Source: Kudoa neothunni
Lineage: Eukaryota > Cnidaria
Reading direction: 5' to 3'
Assembly (NCBI GenBank): GCA_964304625.1
Contig: OZ199840.1
Location: 3,720,001-3,784,000 of the forward strand
DNA length: 64,000 nucleotides
Every line of letters starts with the position of its first letter. The stretch's first letter is position 1. The notes beneath the pieces are model-generated. The model was not told the origin of the DNA. It searched no databases and was given only the letters and a program-made list of their open reading frames with translations. The translations under genes were made by a program, and so were the position numbers. Of this stretch, positions 13,050-24,505 are shown piece by piece.

Positions 13050-13130
13050 AGCTCCGAATTGGGATTCGAACTAGCGTTATTGGCATTAAAAGGCGGTGGT
13101 GTCATGTCGCTCTTCTTTTGATCGTTCATA
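13050..13130 (-). repeat. tRNA-derived SINE fragment, copy 1
   Basis: The reverse strand reads ACCACCGCCTTTTAAT, then AGTTCGAATCCC, a B-box-like core. It aligns over about 80 bases with 36402-36478 on the plus strand. The TTTTAA loop suggests a lysine tRNA ancestor, but the stems do not pair well, so this is not a functional tRNA. Confidence 0.55.
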
Positions 13131-14044
13131 TTAGGGTTGTACCGATACCCATTCCGTTACCATGTTCTACACATGCCCACCTTTTAAATTTCAATTATTT
13201 TAGACGTTTGTTGTATTCTAATGTGATTACGCTAAAATTATAGTAATAATTAAAAAAAGTTTAATTTCACCAAAATTAACTGATTGTACTTAAAAGGGAA
13301 CCTAACTGATTGTGGTAACACAATCGAGATTGGATATTGTGTGGATTTTTGGGACCTACAAAAAACCACACAATAAAATGTTTTTACGTAATATCCAGTT
13401 TCATGCGTGCGCGTTACATTGTAAAATACGATTTTCTTGTGCTTACATTTGATGACTATTCCTACAAACACACTTGGTTAAAACACAGGTAATATAGAGT
13501 TAAATTAAGGAAGAGTTATTAAATTTTGTCAAAAAATCTTGTGATTTTTGTGTGTCGAAAGCTTTGCATTGATATTTTTTAAATTCCGTCCTCTATGGGA
13601 TATGAATTAACCAATCCGGATGGAGCCTCTTGAATTAAAACTTTTATTAAAATGTTAACCATATTTTTTATTTATTTGATTAAACTTTTGACTTTTTTAA
13701 TAATTAGTTCTATAACATCAGATTAACCATTGTGGGCAATACGTCCACATGATTTTTATTCTCACAATTTTATAGTTATTATTTTGAGCTGAATTTTTGT
13801 TCGCCCTATTCCTTTATTGTATTATTAAGAATAATGAAAAAAGAAATGCGAGAAACATGCATAAGAGGACGTTTTTTAGGTGCCACATACTTTACCATTA
13901 CCTGATGTTTTATTGACATGCCTAATGAATATTGCAAACCTAATTTTTTTGTACTATTCAATGTTGAAGTGCGTAAAGATTTATAAAAATGTAAGAATAA
14001 TTTTAAAGATATCTTGACACATTATTCTTCATTATATACTGGTT

Positions 14045-14908
14045 TTAAAAGACGAAATTTTATTGGTATTGGGGAAACCCTATTTATTACTAGTTTCATT
14101 AGGAAATACAATTAAAAATAATGTTCTTATATTACTAAAATGATAGATATCGAAAGAATAAAACATTCATTAAAGCTTTAAACATGATTCATAATTCCAA
14201 CTCACCAAGCGAATTGTGGAAATACGGAAATACGTTCCATAAACTAAATAATAAAAATTAAAAGAAATTTACTTCAAACTTGTTTCTATCTTTGGAACAA
14301 CTTATTGCTCTGAGTTTATTTATTTAACGACGAAATTTCTAAAATCGGAGCATCGCAGACCTTTCACAAACAAACACCTGACGGAACGAATCCGTACAGC
14401 GTTAGTAGCGGACGGACCAGATTACCGTCAGCTCACTGATAATATGGAAACATAAAAACTTGTATCATCAGCAGCAATTTCGAAAAAATTTTGTTCGAAA
14501 ACTTTAAATTCTTGTGTCATTACTTTATTCATGAAGATTTAATTTTATTTATTGTCAGACTACCATAAATGATTAAATATGAAAAAAATTTTAATATTTG
14601 TTCGAACTTTATTTTAAAGGAAAAGTTCCATGGATCATTAGCAACTAATTTACTTTGTTTGAAAAACCGTCATAAAGTATACCTGTAAAAATTATATGTA
14701 AGTTTCCTAGCGAGTAACCGAATAAGAAAAGATAAAAAACCTTTATTTCTATTCTACAACATTTTATTTGAACGTTCATCAAAAATTTGCCAAAAATGTA
14801 TGTTTAAATAAGAAATAGACACATAAATGATTTTAATGCCTTGTGGCTCGTAAAAATTTGGGCAACCTTAAAGTTGGCTCCCGATCTGGGCAAGTCTGGT
14901 CATCCCTG
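14045..14908 (-). mobile_element. hAT-like element, truncated copy (inverted relative to the copy at 21241)
   Basis: Roughly 860 bases are the reverse complement of 21241-22070. The terminus at 14908 reads on the reverse strand CAGGGATGACCAGACTTGCC, a typical hAT end. The distal end found in the other copy (TTGGACACCCCTG) is missing, so this copy is truncated. No transposase reading frame is visible. Confidence 0.6.
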
Positions 14909-16069
14909 TAATATAATAATAATAATTAGAATTAGAATTAGTAATTAAAAGTTTTATGAATGAATATATTTTACATATTAATAATAATCCAGTAAACTTA
15001 AATATAAGAACTTTACAGGTTGATTTCAAAATTATATTTACATAAACTAAAACTTTTACGGTTCTAATAAAAATACTCATTCTATAAATCAAATAAATTT
15101 ACATTATTATTCAAAAAATATAAAAATAAAACATTCCCATATATATTTTCCCATCAGTCATCCTTGGGCATCAAAATAGATATCATTCAAGAATAGACTC
15201 TATTTATTATAACTAAGCATAATATATGAAGTAATTAATAAAGAGAATGAGGTTTGATTATAATTTATTATTACAATTATTTTAAGGTTTAAATTTTTAT
15301 GGGATTATCTTATATTAATTTTGTGATGTATTTTAAAGTAATAAATAAATCGACGTAACCATGTCTAGGACCCCAAGATTTTAAGTCTTACTGATAATCG
15401 TTTAACTCCTAAGCGAATTTTAGAATACATTAAAATTAAGGAATAAAACAATTTATAAATATTTCTCATTCATCTACAATTTAACCCCACTTTAACAATG
15501 ACAATTTTTCACAGATGAGACTTTAGGCGATCATTATTAAGTTATTGTTATGCCAGTAGTAACATTATGATACTAAGAAATGAATAAAAAGAATTTTTTG
15601 ACTTTTTTATATAGATTTATAAAATAAATAATATAGGTTTTGAATGTGTCAAATAAAAATATTGGATATAGATTAAGAGTCAATTTCTTCAACAATTTTA
15701 TGTTTATTTGTTGGGCTGGTTCATCAGTCACGTGATAAAAATAATTGTTTATGTATCGATGAAAGCCTTAACTGAAAGTAAGTTTCGAGCACATGTTATT
15801 AATTACATTTCAGAGAGTATCTTGATGCTTAATAAGCATAGATTAGCAGATTTCGGAGCTGCAGCAATGTGTGTTTTTTCAAAAACTTATACTGTTCAAT
15901 TCTGTACCGATTAAGGATCATATTTGATATCCAACCCAATTAAACCTATAACATTATCGAGATTAGCGGTCTAGCTAATCATTTGTTTACCACCGGTAAT
16001 ACTTAATACTAACATCGCATCATGAGGATTACCGAACCACAAACATGATATATAAAGATTAAGTCACTA
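14909..16069. other. Spacer ahead of the Merlin remnant
   Basis: AT-rich, no supported gene. The Merlin element's left end must lie somewhere in its last few hundred bases, but I could not identify a terminal inverted repeat. Confidence 0.4.
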
Positions 16070-17024
16070 TTGACAAACAAACTACACAGCAATGATTGGC
16101 ACCAACAAAGGCATTCAATAGAATTTTTAGTGGAGAAAAAAATTCCATTAATTATCTTAATGAATGTGGCGTTATTGAGGGGTCAACTAATTGCATTAAA
16201 TGTGGTGGAATCAGATTTTCGATCCACAGAAAAAATTGGCGATGTTATGCAAAGTCTTGCAGGCAAGAATTCTCCATTTTGTCCATACAATTTTCAAAAA
16301 TATGAAACTTAAAGTAAACGATTTCATGGAGTTTGCTTATTACTGGTTAGTGGGTATAAAAACCCTTAACTTGATCATTTTAACTTGTCACTCTTCTCAA
16401 ACTATCACATATTACTCGCACTACCTTAGATAGATGATGGCCGACAGTTTAGCATTCGAGGACATCATAATTGGAGGAGGAAACACAATCGGAGAAATTG
16501 ATGAGTCGAGGTTTGGTCAAATAAAACACAACTAAGGCCATGGTGTTAATGGAGCATGGGTTCTTGGAGGTGTCGAAAGGACACCCGGAAGAAGAATGTT
16601 TCTAGTGGAGGTCCCTGATGGAACTGCTGAAACTCTAATAAAAAAAAGAAAAACCTATGTTAAACCAGGCTCCATTATCATCACTGACGGTTTTAAAAGC
16701 TACGCCACACTTCTTAACTTCTACACTTATCTCACTGTTAACCACAGTATAGAATATGTAGATAATGTTTGGGGAACTCACATTAATATTAATGAAGGCA
16801 CTTGGGGTGCCATAAACTACCGAATATCTCCAAGAAATCGAACCTCATCAGTTAATGAGGATGGGACTGTTCGTATGGATGATATTAATGAATTTGTTGG
16901 TGAATTTCACTGGAGACGAAAAAATAAACATGACTTATGGATTGGTTTTATACAATCTCTAAAAATGAATCTACAATTCTTATTTGCCTTTTCGCTGCGT
17001 TTTGTATTAAATTTGTTTTTATAA
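16070..17024 (+). pseudogene. Decayed Merlin (IS1016/IS1595-type) transposase
   Basis: Translation shows the family in order. A zinc-ribbon region has CIKCGGIRFSIHRKNWRCYA and CRQEFS. The first acidic motif is GEIDESRFGQ, the second ITDGFKSYA, and the third region reads NEGTWGAINYR then HWRRKN. This order and spacing fit the Merlin/IS1016 DDE-type transposases that use a CxxC ribbon. The copy is dead: a frameshift lies after the zinc ribbon near 16295, and in-frame stops occur after YLR (about 16432) and after KHN (about 16533). The last 142 codons are open. Element ends were not located. As a plain DNA transposon it is unrelated to the bystin gene 1.7 kb downstream. Confidence 0.8.
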
Positions 17025-17564
17025 TAAATATAAGCATTATTTTATTGAGGATTAGGGGGCTTAGACCAAATTTCAGCCCCGATTAATAGGTCATCAGATA
17101 ATTCAAAATTTACATTTAAAAATATAACTGTTAAGACTTTATAGTGCGCGTGTAGATATAGAAAACATTGTAATTGATGTGGTGTCTTTATTTGCGTACT
17201 TGGCGTGAACATTCACAATTACAAAAATATTCCATTATTAATTCTTTAAGTAAATTTGTCATTTTAAGTTCTTCGATTAAAATGCACACATCAGGAATTT
17301 AAAAGATTGAATAAAAATCTGAATTCTTCCTAATTGAAAAGGCTATTCTCCACAGTAGTTTACCAATAAGTTCAGAATAATTTTTTCGGCTCGTAGGGAA
17401 GAAAAAATTATTCCTGCAGAATTATACAAAAATATTCAACCTTACTTTCTATCCCCATTTTTAAATTACAAGCTCGAATTGTTTCTATTACTAAACATGA
17501 AAAAGAACATATTTCAAAATAAAAAATTCAAATATACGATATTCTTACTCGAAACTCTTTAAGT

Positions 17565-18167
17565 CAGGGGTTCTCACCCGGGGATAAATTGACATCAAAA
17601 TTTGATAGGAGTAATTTTTGCATAATGCAGTTTGTGACATACATCATGATGTCTAAGGAATTATATTATCCAGGACAATTAAACTTAATAAGATATTGGT
17701 AGAAATGCTTAGAATATTTTTAGGAATAAGTATTTTACAGCTATTTATAAAACCATTATCATTTTATCTTGTATGCATCGTTTATCTTTTGATGGTGTAG
17801 CCTAATAATAATTATACTTCACGTGGTTACTTGCATGATAAATAATATTTAGGTGTCATTATTTTTAATACTTTCTGGTTCCTAAGAGTGAAAGATTATG
17901 ATAGAAATAAATTAATTTAACAAAATCTAAAAATTAAACCTGTAGACAGGTTGTGAATACGAATTAATGGGATTACAAATTGTCTTTACATCGGTGTACA
18001 CGCCTTTTAAGATTATAACTTACCCTGAAAATAGTCCCTGCCACAACTAAACCATTATATAACTTTAAAGTAAATATGAATTTGACTTTCAACCTACCTA
18101 AGCGGATAAATTTGGATTCTTCGCCAAGCGGAGGGGGTTAATTTTAAAAAATGGTTGACAACACCTG
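17565..18167. mobile_element. hAT MITE with perfect 8-bp target duplication
   Basis: A 603-bp element begins CAGGGGTTCTCA and ends TGACAACACCTG, which are inverted repeats with two mismatches over 12 bases. It is flanked by CTTTAAGT on both sides (17557-17564 and 18168-18175). An 8-bp duplication and CAGGG ends are standard for hAT transposons. There is no coding capacity. Partial relatives appear near 41420, 50560-50746, 53510-53620 and 59208-59440. Confidence 0.85.
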
Positions 18168-18770
18168 CTTTAAGTCGTTTAAAAATGGTAGAATAGGATT
18201 TTTAAAGTGTATTTTTAAAAGGATAAATCTTCCTACTTTGATTTATTCCATATAAAAACACATTTAAAACAGTTTAATTTAAAATAAAATAAATATACGT
18301 AAAATTTTATATTATTTATTTGCGTAAAATAAATTATACTGCTTTTCCAGCTGTTGGCATAATTTAGTTAAATTCGGAACATTTATTATTTGACCACTTG
18401 TAATGTAAATAAAACCAAGAAAATATTTTAATTTTTCCACCTATTTAACTTAAAAATTAACAATGTATAAATTAAATTTTGGTGAAATATTCGAAAAAAA
18501 TTACTGTAAATTCATTTATTGGATAATTTAATAATTTTTATCATAAATTTTTTATATTATGTTTATCTTCGTAAAATTCACATACGATTAATTTTGGAAG
18601 CTTAAATAACGTTAAAGATCAAATGAACCCATTTTTAGCCAATATTTGATTATTTACAGAAAATAGAACTAATATAGAACCAATAAACATATAAATTATT
18701 GAAATAAAAACAGACGCAACAAACTTTCTATCGCGCAGGCTCTGATTACATTGCGGAATTAGACAGCGGA

Positions 18771-20534
18771 ATGGCAAAATTCCCTTCTAAAAACCACGTA
18801 AATGGTTTATATCTAATCAAAAACATAATAAATAATCTAGGGCGTGGGTAAGAAACGCTCAAAGGCAGCAATAAGAAACATTGAACTAAATTCCAAGTGT
18901 GTGGAAATGGATCTAACGGAAGATAATGATCCAGAGAGATTGTTTGAGACTGGCAAGAAATCTCATAACAATTTTCAAACTAAAATAGAGCATTTGATCA
19001 ACGATAACAACTTACTAAGTGATGATAGCGACGAATTTTTGTTCGAAGATGATGCCAACGACGCGGTTGATGATAATTTTCAAGTAGTTCAATAATGTAG
19101 GATTACAATAATATAAAAATGTATTTTTGTAGTTGAACGAGGAAGAAGAAACTGCGTTCAATAGATTCATAAAACCAAATTCATCGTCCAATACTGGCGA
19201 GTTAATGAATGAGTTCACCAGCAATTATACCCATCAAAAAGCTAACATCAATGAATATATACAGGGTAGGTTTGGGTTAGATGAATACAAAAATAAATTC
19301 ATAAGTTTATTATTGCAACACAATTTTAATAATGATGATTAGAGATAAAGTCACACGAACTACCACCATTAGTTGTTGAGACGTATCGAAAGTAATCACT
19401 CACTCAGCCAGCCACAATATATTCATAGATGTAATGATGACACTGGAATAGTGTAGGATTGATTATGCGAAGATATCGATCTGGGATAATTCCAAAAGCC
19501 TTTAAAATAGTTCCAATATTGGATAGATGGATGGAAATATTTGCACTCATGGAGCCAGAAAAATGGACGGCTGCAGCTGTTTTTCAGGCAACACGTTATT
19601 TTGTATCAAGCGGGAAACCTAGTGTTTGTGAGAAGTAATATAACAATAACAACACGCAGAGATCGATTAAAATAATCCTTGTTAGATTTATCAATTGTTT
19701 GATATTGCCTCGTGTGCGTGATGATATATGCGAATACAAAAAGTTAAATTATCACATTCAAAATGTACCTAATCTCTAAGTCAATATTTTAATTGGTGAT
19801 TAATTTTTTAACAATATAGGCATTGAAAATGTCAACAAGAAAACCTGGCGCATTTTTTAAAGGGTTTCTTATCCCATTGTGTCAAGTAATTGCCGTGGTT
19901 GTTTGTGATTAAGTGCTTTTATATGGATTGGATTACGGTTACAGGAAGGAAATTGTACCTTGCGTGAAGCGGTTCTTATCGGAGGTGTACTACGTCAATG
20001 TAGAATTCCTGTTCTTCACTCTTCGGTTGCTATGCTGAAAATTTCATCCATGGATTATTCCGGTAGTGTATAGATTTTCTCCATCGTAGTCAATTAAGCT
20101 ACTCTAGGAGCCAACTCATTGTTTCTTCAAATATTTCTTAAGAAAAATTACGCACTACCCTACAAAGTGCTGGACTCCTTAGTGGATCATTTTTTGAGGT
20201 AAACGGCTTATGACCTTCTTTTTCATTTTTCAGTATGTTTTCAATTATTTTCTGCATAGATTTCTTAACGAAGAATGCACTTTGCCAGTGCTTTGGCATC
20301 AAAGTCTGTTGACGTTTGTTCAAGGGTAGTTTGGGTGATTTTGTTTTTTTACCAAATTGTTTGTGTAGATATGGACGATTCCTAGCTGATGAACAAAAGG
20401 AACTGCTTGCTGATCTCTGCAAGGTTCAAAGGCATACTCAGGTACCTTGATTATTATTTTTGACTGATTAAACAAATTCGTTTTAGATTACGCCTGAAGT
20501 GAGAAAAGCTCTTCTAGCTTCCTCAACACAATAA
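18771..20534 (+). CDS. BYSL: Bystin, small-subunit ribosome assembly factor
   Basis: Twelve exons: 18771-18797, 18841-19083, 19133-19265, 19343-19391, 19452-19634, 19686-19764, 19820-19885, 19945-20062, 20108-20198, 20260-20325, 20369-20441 and 20487-20534, giving 391 aa. The start is chosen because exon 1 encodes MAKFPSKNH, joining [10 protein letters not shown], like the bystin N-terminus. An acidic, variable N-terminal third leads to the conserved domain: [97 protein letters not shown] and [10 protein letters not shown]. Bystin (yeast Enp1) binds 40S precursors in the nucleolus and travels with them to the cytoplasm. The gene appears intact and slightly shorter than vertebrate forms in its N-terminal arm. 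All exon junctions keep frame. Confidence 0.95.
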
Positions 20535-21240
20535 ATATTAGTTCACTGTATAAATAGGTTTAGATTAAAATGTGTGTTTAGTTCGATCGAATATGCTAAC
20601 TTAATTAGATAAAATGTGTTCTCAAAAATCAGATTATTATATTGCCGATTAATCTTAGTCTAATTTAATTTTTATATGTTTACATTTATACTGGGACCGT
20701 TCTGAATTTTTAATTTAATCTCACCTTCGTTGTTTGCGTCTGCGCAATAACCTCTCTCGATTTTTCGGTGTCATGTGTCAGTAATTCTTTTCATCTGTGA
20801 TAGTTCATTAATTCTAATTTGTCACTACGCTCTCATGCTATCTATTAATTATTATCTAAATGAAACCTGCGTCTATTTGAATATTGCTACCTAAGAATCG
20901 TTTTTTCGTTTTATCTTGGAACGATGCAGTTTTTGCGCAATTCTATAATACTCTATTGATACACTAATGTGTACTGACATAGTGCGGATTAACTTATTTG
21001 AATTATCGATTTAGGTCGGCTAATTCGAGTCTTCATTTTGTGCACACTGAGTTACTAAATTAATAAATTAGAAAACGGGTAGATGGACAATATTTTTCTT
21101 AAAATTAATTATTTTTGTATAAACTTTTAGCATAAATAGAAATATTTAATGAAAAGAATAAGCTGGAAGTCCCAAAATCCTTATGATCCTTCCTAAAAAT
21201 TCCAATTATTTATCTATTGTTTTATACATTGAGTTATATA
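20535..21240. other. Spacer after bystin
   Basis: AT-rich 3' flank of bystin; no gene or element recognised before the hAT-like terminus at 21241. Confidence 0.5.
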
Positions 21241-22303
21241 TAGGGGATGGCCAGACTTGCCTGGGTCAGGAGCCAACTTTATGGTTTCCCAAATTTTTAC
21301 GAGCCACAAGGCATTAAAATCATTTATGTATCTATTTCTTATTTAAACATACATTCTTGGAAAATTTTTGATAAACGTTCAAATAAAATGTTGTAGAATA
21401 GAAATAAAGGTCTTCCATTTTTTCTTATTCGGTTAATCGCTGGGAAACTTACATATAATTATAATTATTACAGGTATAATTTATGATGGTTTTTCAAAAA
21501 AAGTAAATTAGTTGTTAATGATCCATGGAACTTTTCCACTATGATAAAGTTCGAAAAAATATTAAAATTTTTAGCATATTTAATCATTTATGGTAGTCTG
21601 ACAATAAATAAAGTTAAATCTTCATGAATAAAGTAATAACACAAGAATTTAATGCTTTCGAACAAAATTTTTTCGAAATTGCTACTGATGATACAAGTTT
21701 TTATGTTTCCATATTATCAGTGAGCTGACGGTAATCTGGCCCGTACGCTGTTAACGCTGTACGGATTCGTTCCGTCAAGTGTTTGTTTGTGAAAGATTTG
21801 CGATATTTCGATTTTAGAAATTTCGTCGCTAAATAAATAAACCCAGAGCAAAAAGTTGTTCCAAAGACAGAAACAAGTTTGAAGTAAATTTCTTTTAATT
21901 TTGAATATTTAGTTTATGGAACATATTTCCGTATTTCCAAAATTCGCCTGGTGAGTTGGAATTATGAATCATGTTTAAAGCTTTAATGAATGTTTTATTC
22001 CTTCGATATCTATCATTTTAGTAATCTAAGAACATTAGTTTTAATTGTATTTCCTAATGAAACTAGTAATAATTCTGATTTCCATCAAATATTAAAACCG
22101 TATGGTAATTTGTAACTACGTTTTCTAACCAAAAATATTATCTATTTGACGATTAAAGATTTAATTTCTTCGTTGGATTAGATAGATTAAACCTTGTACT
22201 TTTCTGAATTAACGTGCTGGTTGGATTAAAAAAAATTTAACCACAAAAATTTTTTTCTAGTGCCACACATAACGTTCAAAGATGCACGATTTGGACACCC
22301 CTG
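21241..22303 (+). mobile_element. hAT-like non-autonomous element
   Basis: The left end reads AGGGGATGGCCAGACTTGCC, followed by a GAGCCACAAGGC segment. The right end is TTGGACACCCCTG at 22291-22303. Flanks are TA-rich (GTTATATA and ATATATGA) but not a clean duplication. About 830 bases match 14045-14908 in opposite orientation. No transposase is present. Confidence 0.6.
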
Positions 22304-22877
22304 ATATATGAGGATAATATATTTTTATTTTATCGATTGAATTTACAGATCATTTTAATGTTAGCAGACGTAGACTCTTAACCAAATCGAAGATAATTAG
22401 TCAAACACGTTTGGGATCAATCCTCGTTAATCTCCTATTTAAATGGAAAAAATACGTAAACAGTGTCTCGTATTCAAAACTAAATTAAATTAATAAATAT
22501 TAATAAAAATAATTATTATAAAATTAGTCTATCACTTTACATTTAGGTAGTGCCAATTGGCCCGGCCCGGCGGATAAGTTATATGGTCGTTTTGTCTTTT
22601 TTTGCATCATAAAAAGGAAAATAAGATTGGTTACTTTATGATTATCATATTACAACGTTTAAAAACATACATTTGATACGGTAGTCGTTCAAGTTGGGAA
22701 GTCAGCGATATAGCTTGTTTACGCTATTCGGATTTTATTGTTTTATTTAGCATTATATTGTTTTATTATTCGAGTAAATTTATGAAAAATCGATTAATTA
22801 GCCATAGTATCAACATAATGTTGGAACGTTGTATTTTATGGAACTTATATACAGGATAGCGTTATTATACATACAAG

Positions 22878-23092
22878 ATGAACGGTGTCGATGGTGGATT
22901 AGAAGATAATGATGTTAACACTAAAAAGAATAGTTTTGTAACGTCAGTAATACATTTTTTCGCTTTTCAGAGTTAAAGATGAGAATCTAACAATTCGAAT
23001 ATCAGGACAAAAACAATATTTCCGTATTAAATTGCAAAATCATTGAGGCCGCACAAATACGATATGTTCGAATATTGTGTCACATGAAAACA
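22878..23092 (+). pseudogene. SUMO-like gene fragment, broken
   Basis: Starting at ATG 22878, the sequence codes a short acidic and polar stretch (MNGVDGGLEDNDVN). After a possible 24-33 nt intron ending at 22970 it reads VKDENLTIRISGQKQYFRIK, which resembles the first beta strands of SUMO (INLKVAGQDGS...FKIK). A shifted frame then reads SLRPHKYDMFEYC, comparable to the SUMO helix (LKKLKESYC). The two parts are in different frames, the intron does not preserve phase, and I found no following exon with the GQPI/DTP half or a GG end. It is either a decayed gene piece or a chance resemblance. Confidence 0.4.
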
Positions 23093-24505
23093 TTTCTGTA
23101 ATATAATTCAATGATTTAAATAATAGAGTAAATACTCTTTCCTCTGTAAACAGAACTAGTTATTATTATAAAATTATTATAAAAGGGGTTTGTTCGGAAG
23201 TATCGTTTTTAAATTAACTTCGAAAATTTTAACAAGTTTCTACAATTTTGTTGTCTTACATGTGACCAACATTATATTAGCTCAGTGTTTAAGAATATTC
23301 TACCATAATTAATATAATTTGTTTGAAAATTTAATGAAAACGTATAATTACTTTATTGGACATTAAAAAATGTTCATTTTACTTAAATAGTTAATATAAT
23401 TTTTATAAATTTTTAGATATAAATATGTTAAACTACTTTGCTGCTTGACCAAATGAATTAATTGTATGTTAAGCATCATATGAACTAGCTCATTAGTATC
23501 ACTTTATTGAATATAAATATTGATAAATTATCAGCCTAACATAAATAATATTCTCTTATTTTTTAAAATAAAGTAAAATACATTTGATCATCATTATTCA
23601 TTATTTGTAGGTGCACTTTAAGGGTGGGTAAAACACAAACTTAAATCGTTAGAATATATAAATATGAAGTTTAGCCGTAAAAATCTTGATGCTATTCGTT
23701 TCGAAATAAGGTCTTCCCACATATTCTTCAATGAAACATAACTGCTAGATATATTTATCATGGAAATGTTATTTATAATGTCAAATTTAATGGTATTCCA
23801 ACCTAAAGCAAATTTATAAAACACGTGATGCTAATCTGCCGGGCCAACATTCACTGCCTTAAATTTAACAAAAATAATATTCAATTCTAGGCGTCTTTTT
23901 ACTTTTTATAAAAAGTTCTAATTTTTATTCAAACTCCACATCAGAATTCTTAGTACATTTGATAGGAGAAAATAATTTACTTCCAAAGTATCATGAAATA
24001 TATTGAAACTGATGTCCATTCGCATCCTATTTCGAACAGAGAATATTAAAGGTTTCTAAGAATAAACTAATAATACTTTAAAGTAAATTCACATTAACGA
24101 ATTTGACTTATCTACAATTTAATATTGTAGAAAATAAGATACTTACTCTCAATGTCTGGTGATACCTTTTGGATTAGAGAAACAAAGTTATTTTAAATAG
24201 TTTAATAGATCAAATTGGATACCACGAATATTTGCATAAAAATTTTCCAAACAATTATTTTTATATCAAAAGATATAATAAAATTCATGAAAGAATACAA
24301 TAAATTTCCTTCAGGTTAGTAAAATACATTTATTCCGTAACACCACACCAACTCTAACACTTCACTCCATCTTAAACGAACAATTTTAAATGTATTTATT
24401 TTATTGAAAACATGTTTAATTCATTTTCAGCTTTTCTGAATATTTATCACCAAATAATTTGCAAACAAATTTCCGACCAATTTGCCCTCGGTATAAATCG
24501 TTAAA
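23093..24505. other. Spacer ahead of gamma-adaptin
   Basis: AT-rich, no supported gene. Reading frames on either strand are short and match no family I know. Confidence 0.5.

Larger units (their letters stand above)
10841..14044. other. Spacer with two hairpin motifs and a SINE
   Basis: I see no gene. The stretch holds two copies of a GGGGTAA...TTTACCCCAAA motif (11981-12000 and 12164-12183), a T9G10 homopolymer block near 12082-12101, and a tRNA-derived SINE on the minus strand near 13050-13130. The remaining sequence is AT-rich and featureless to me. Confidence 0.5.
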
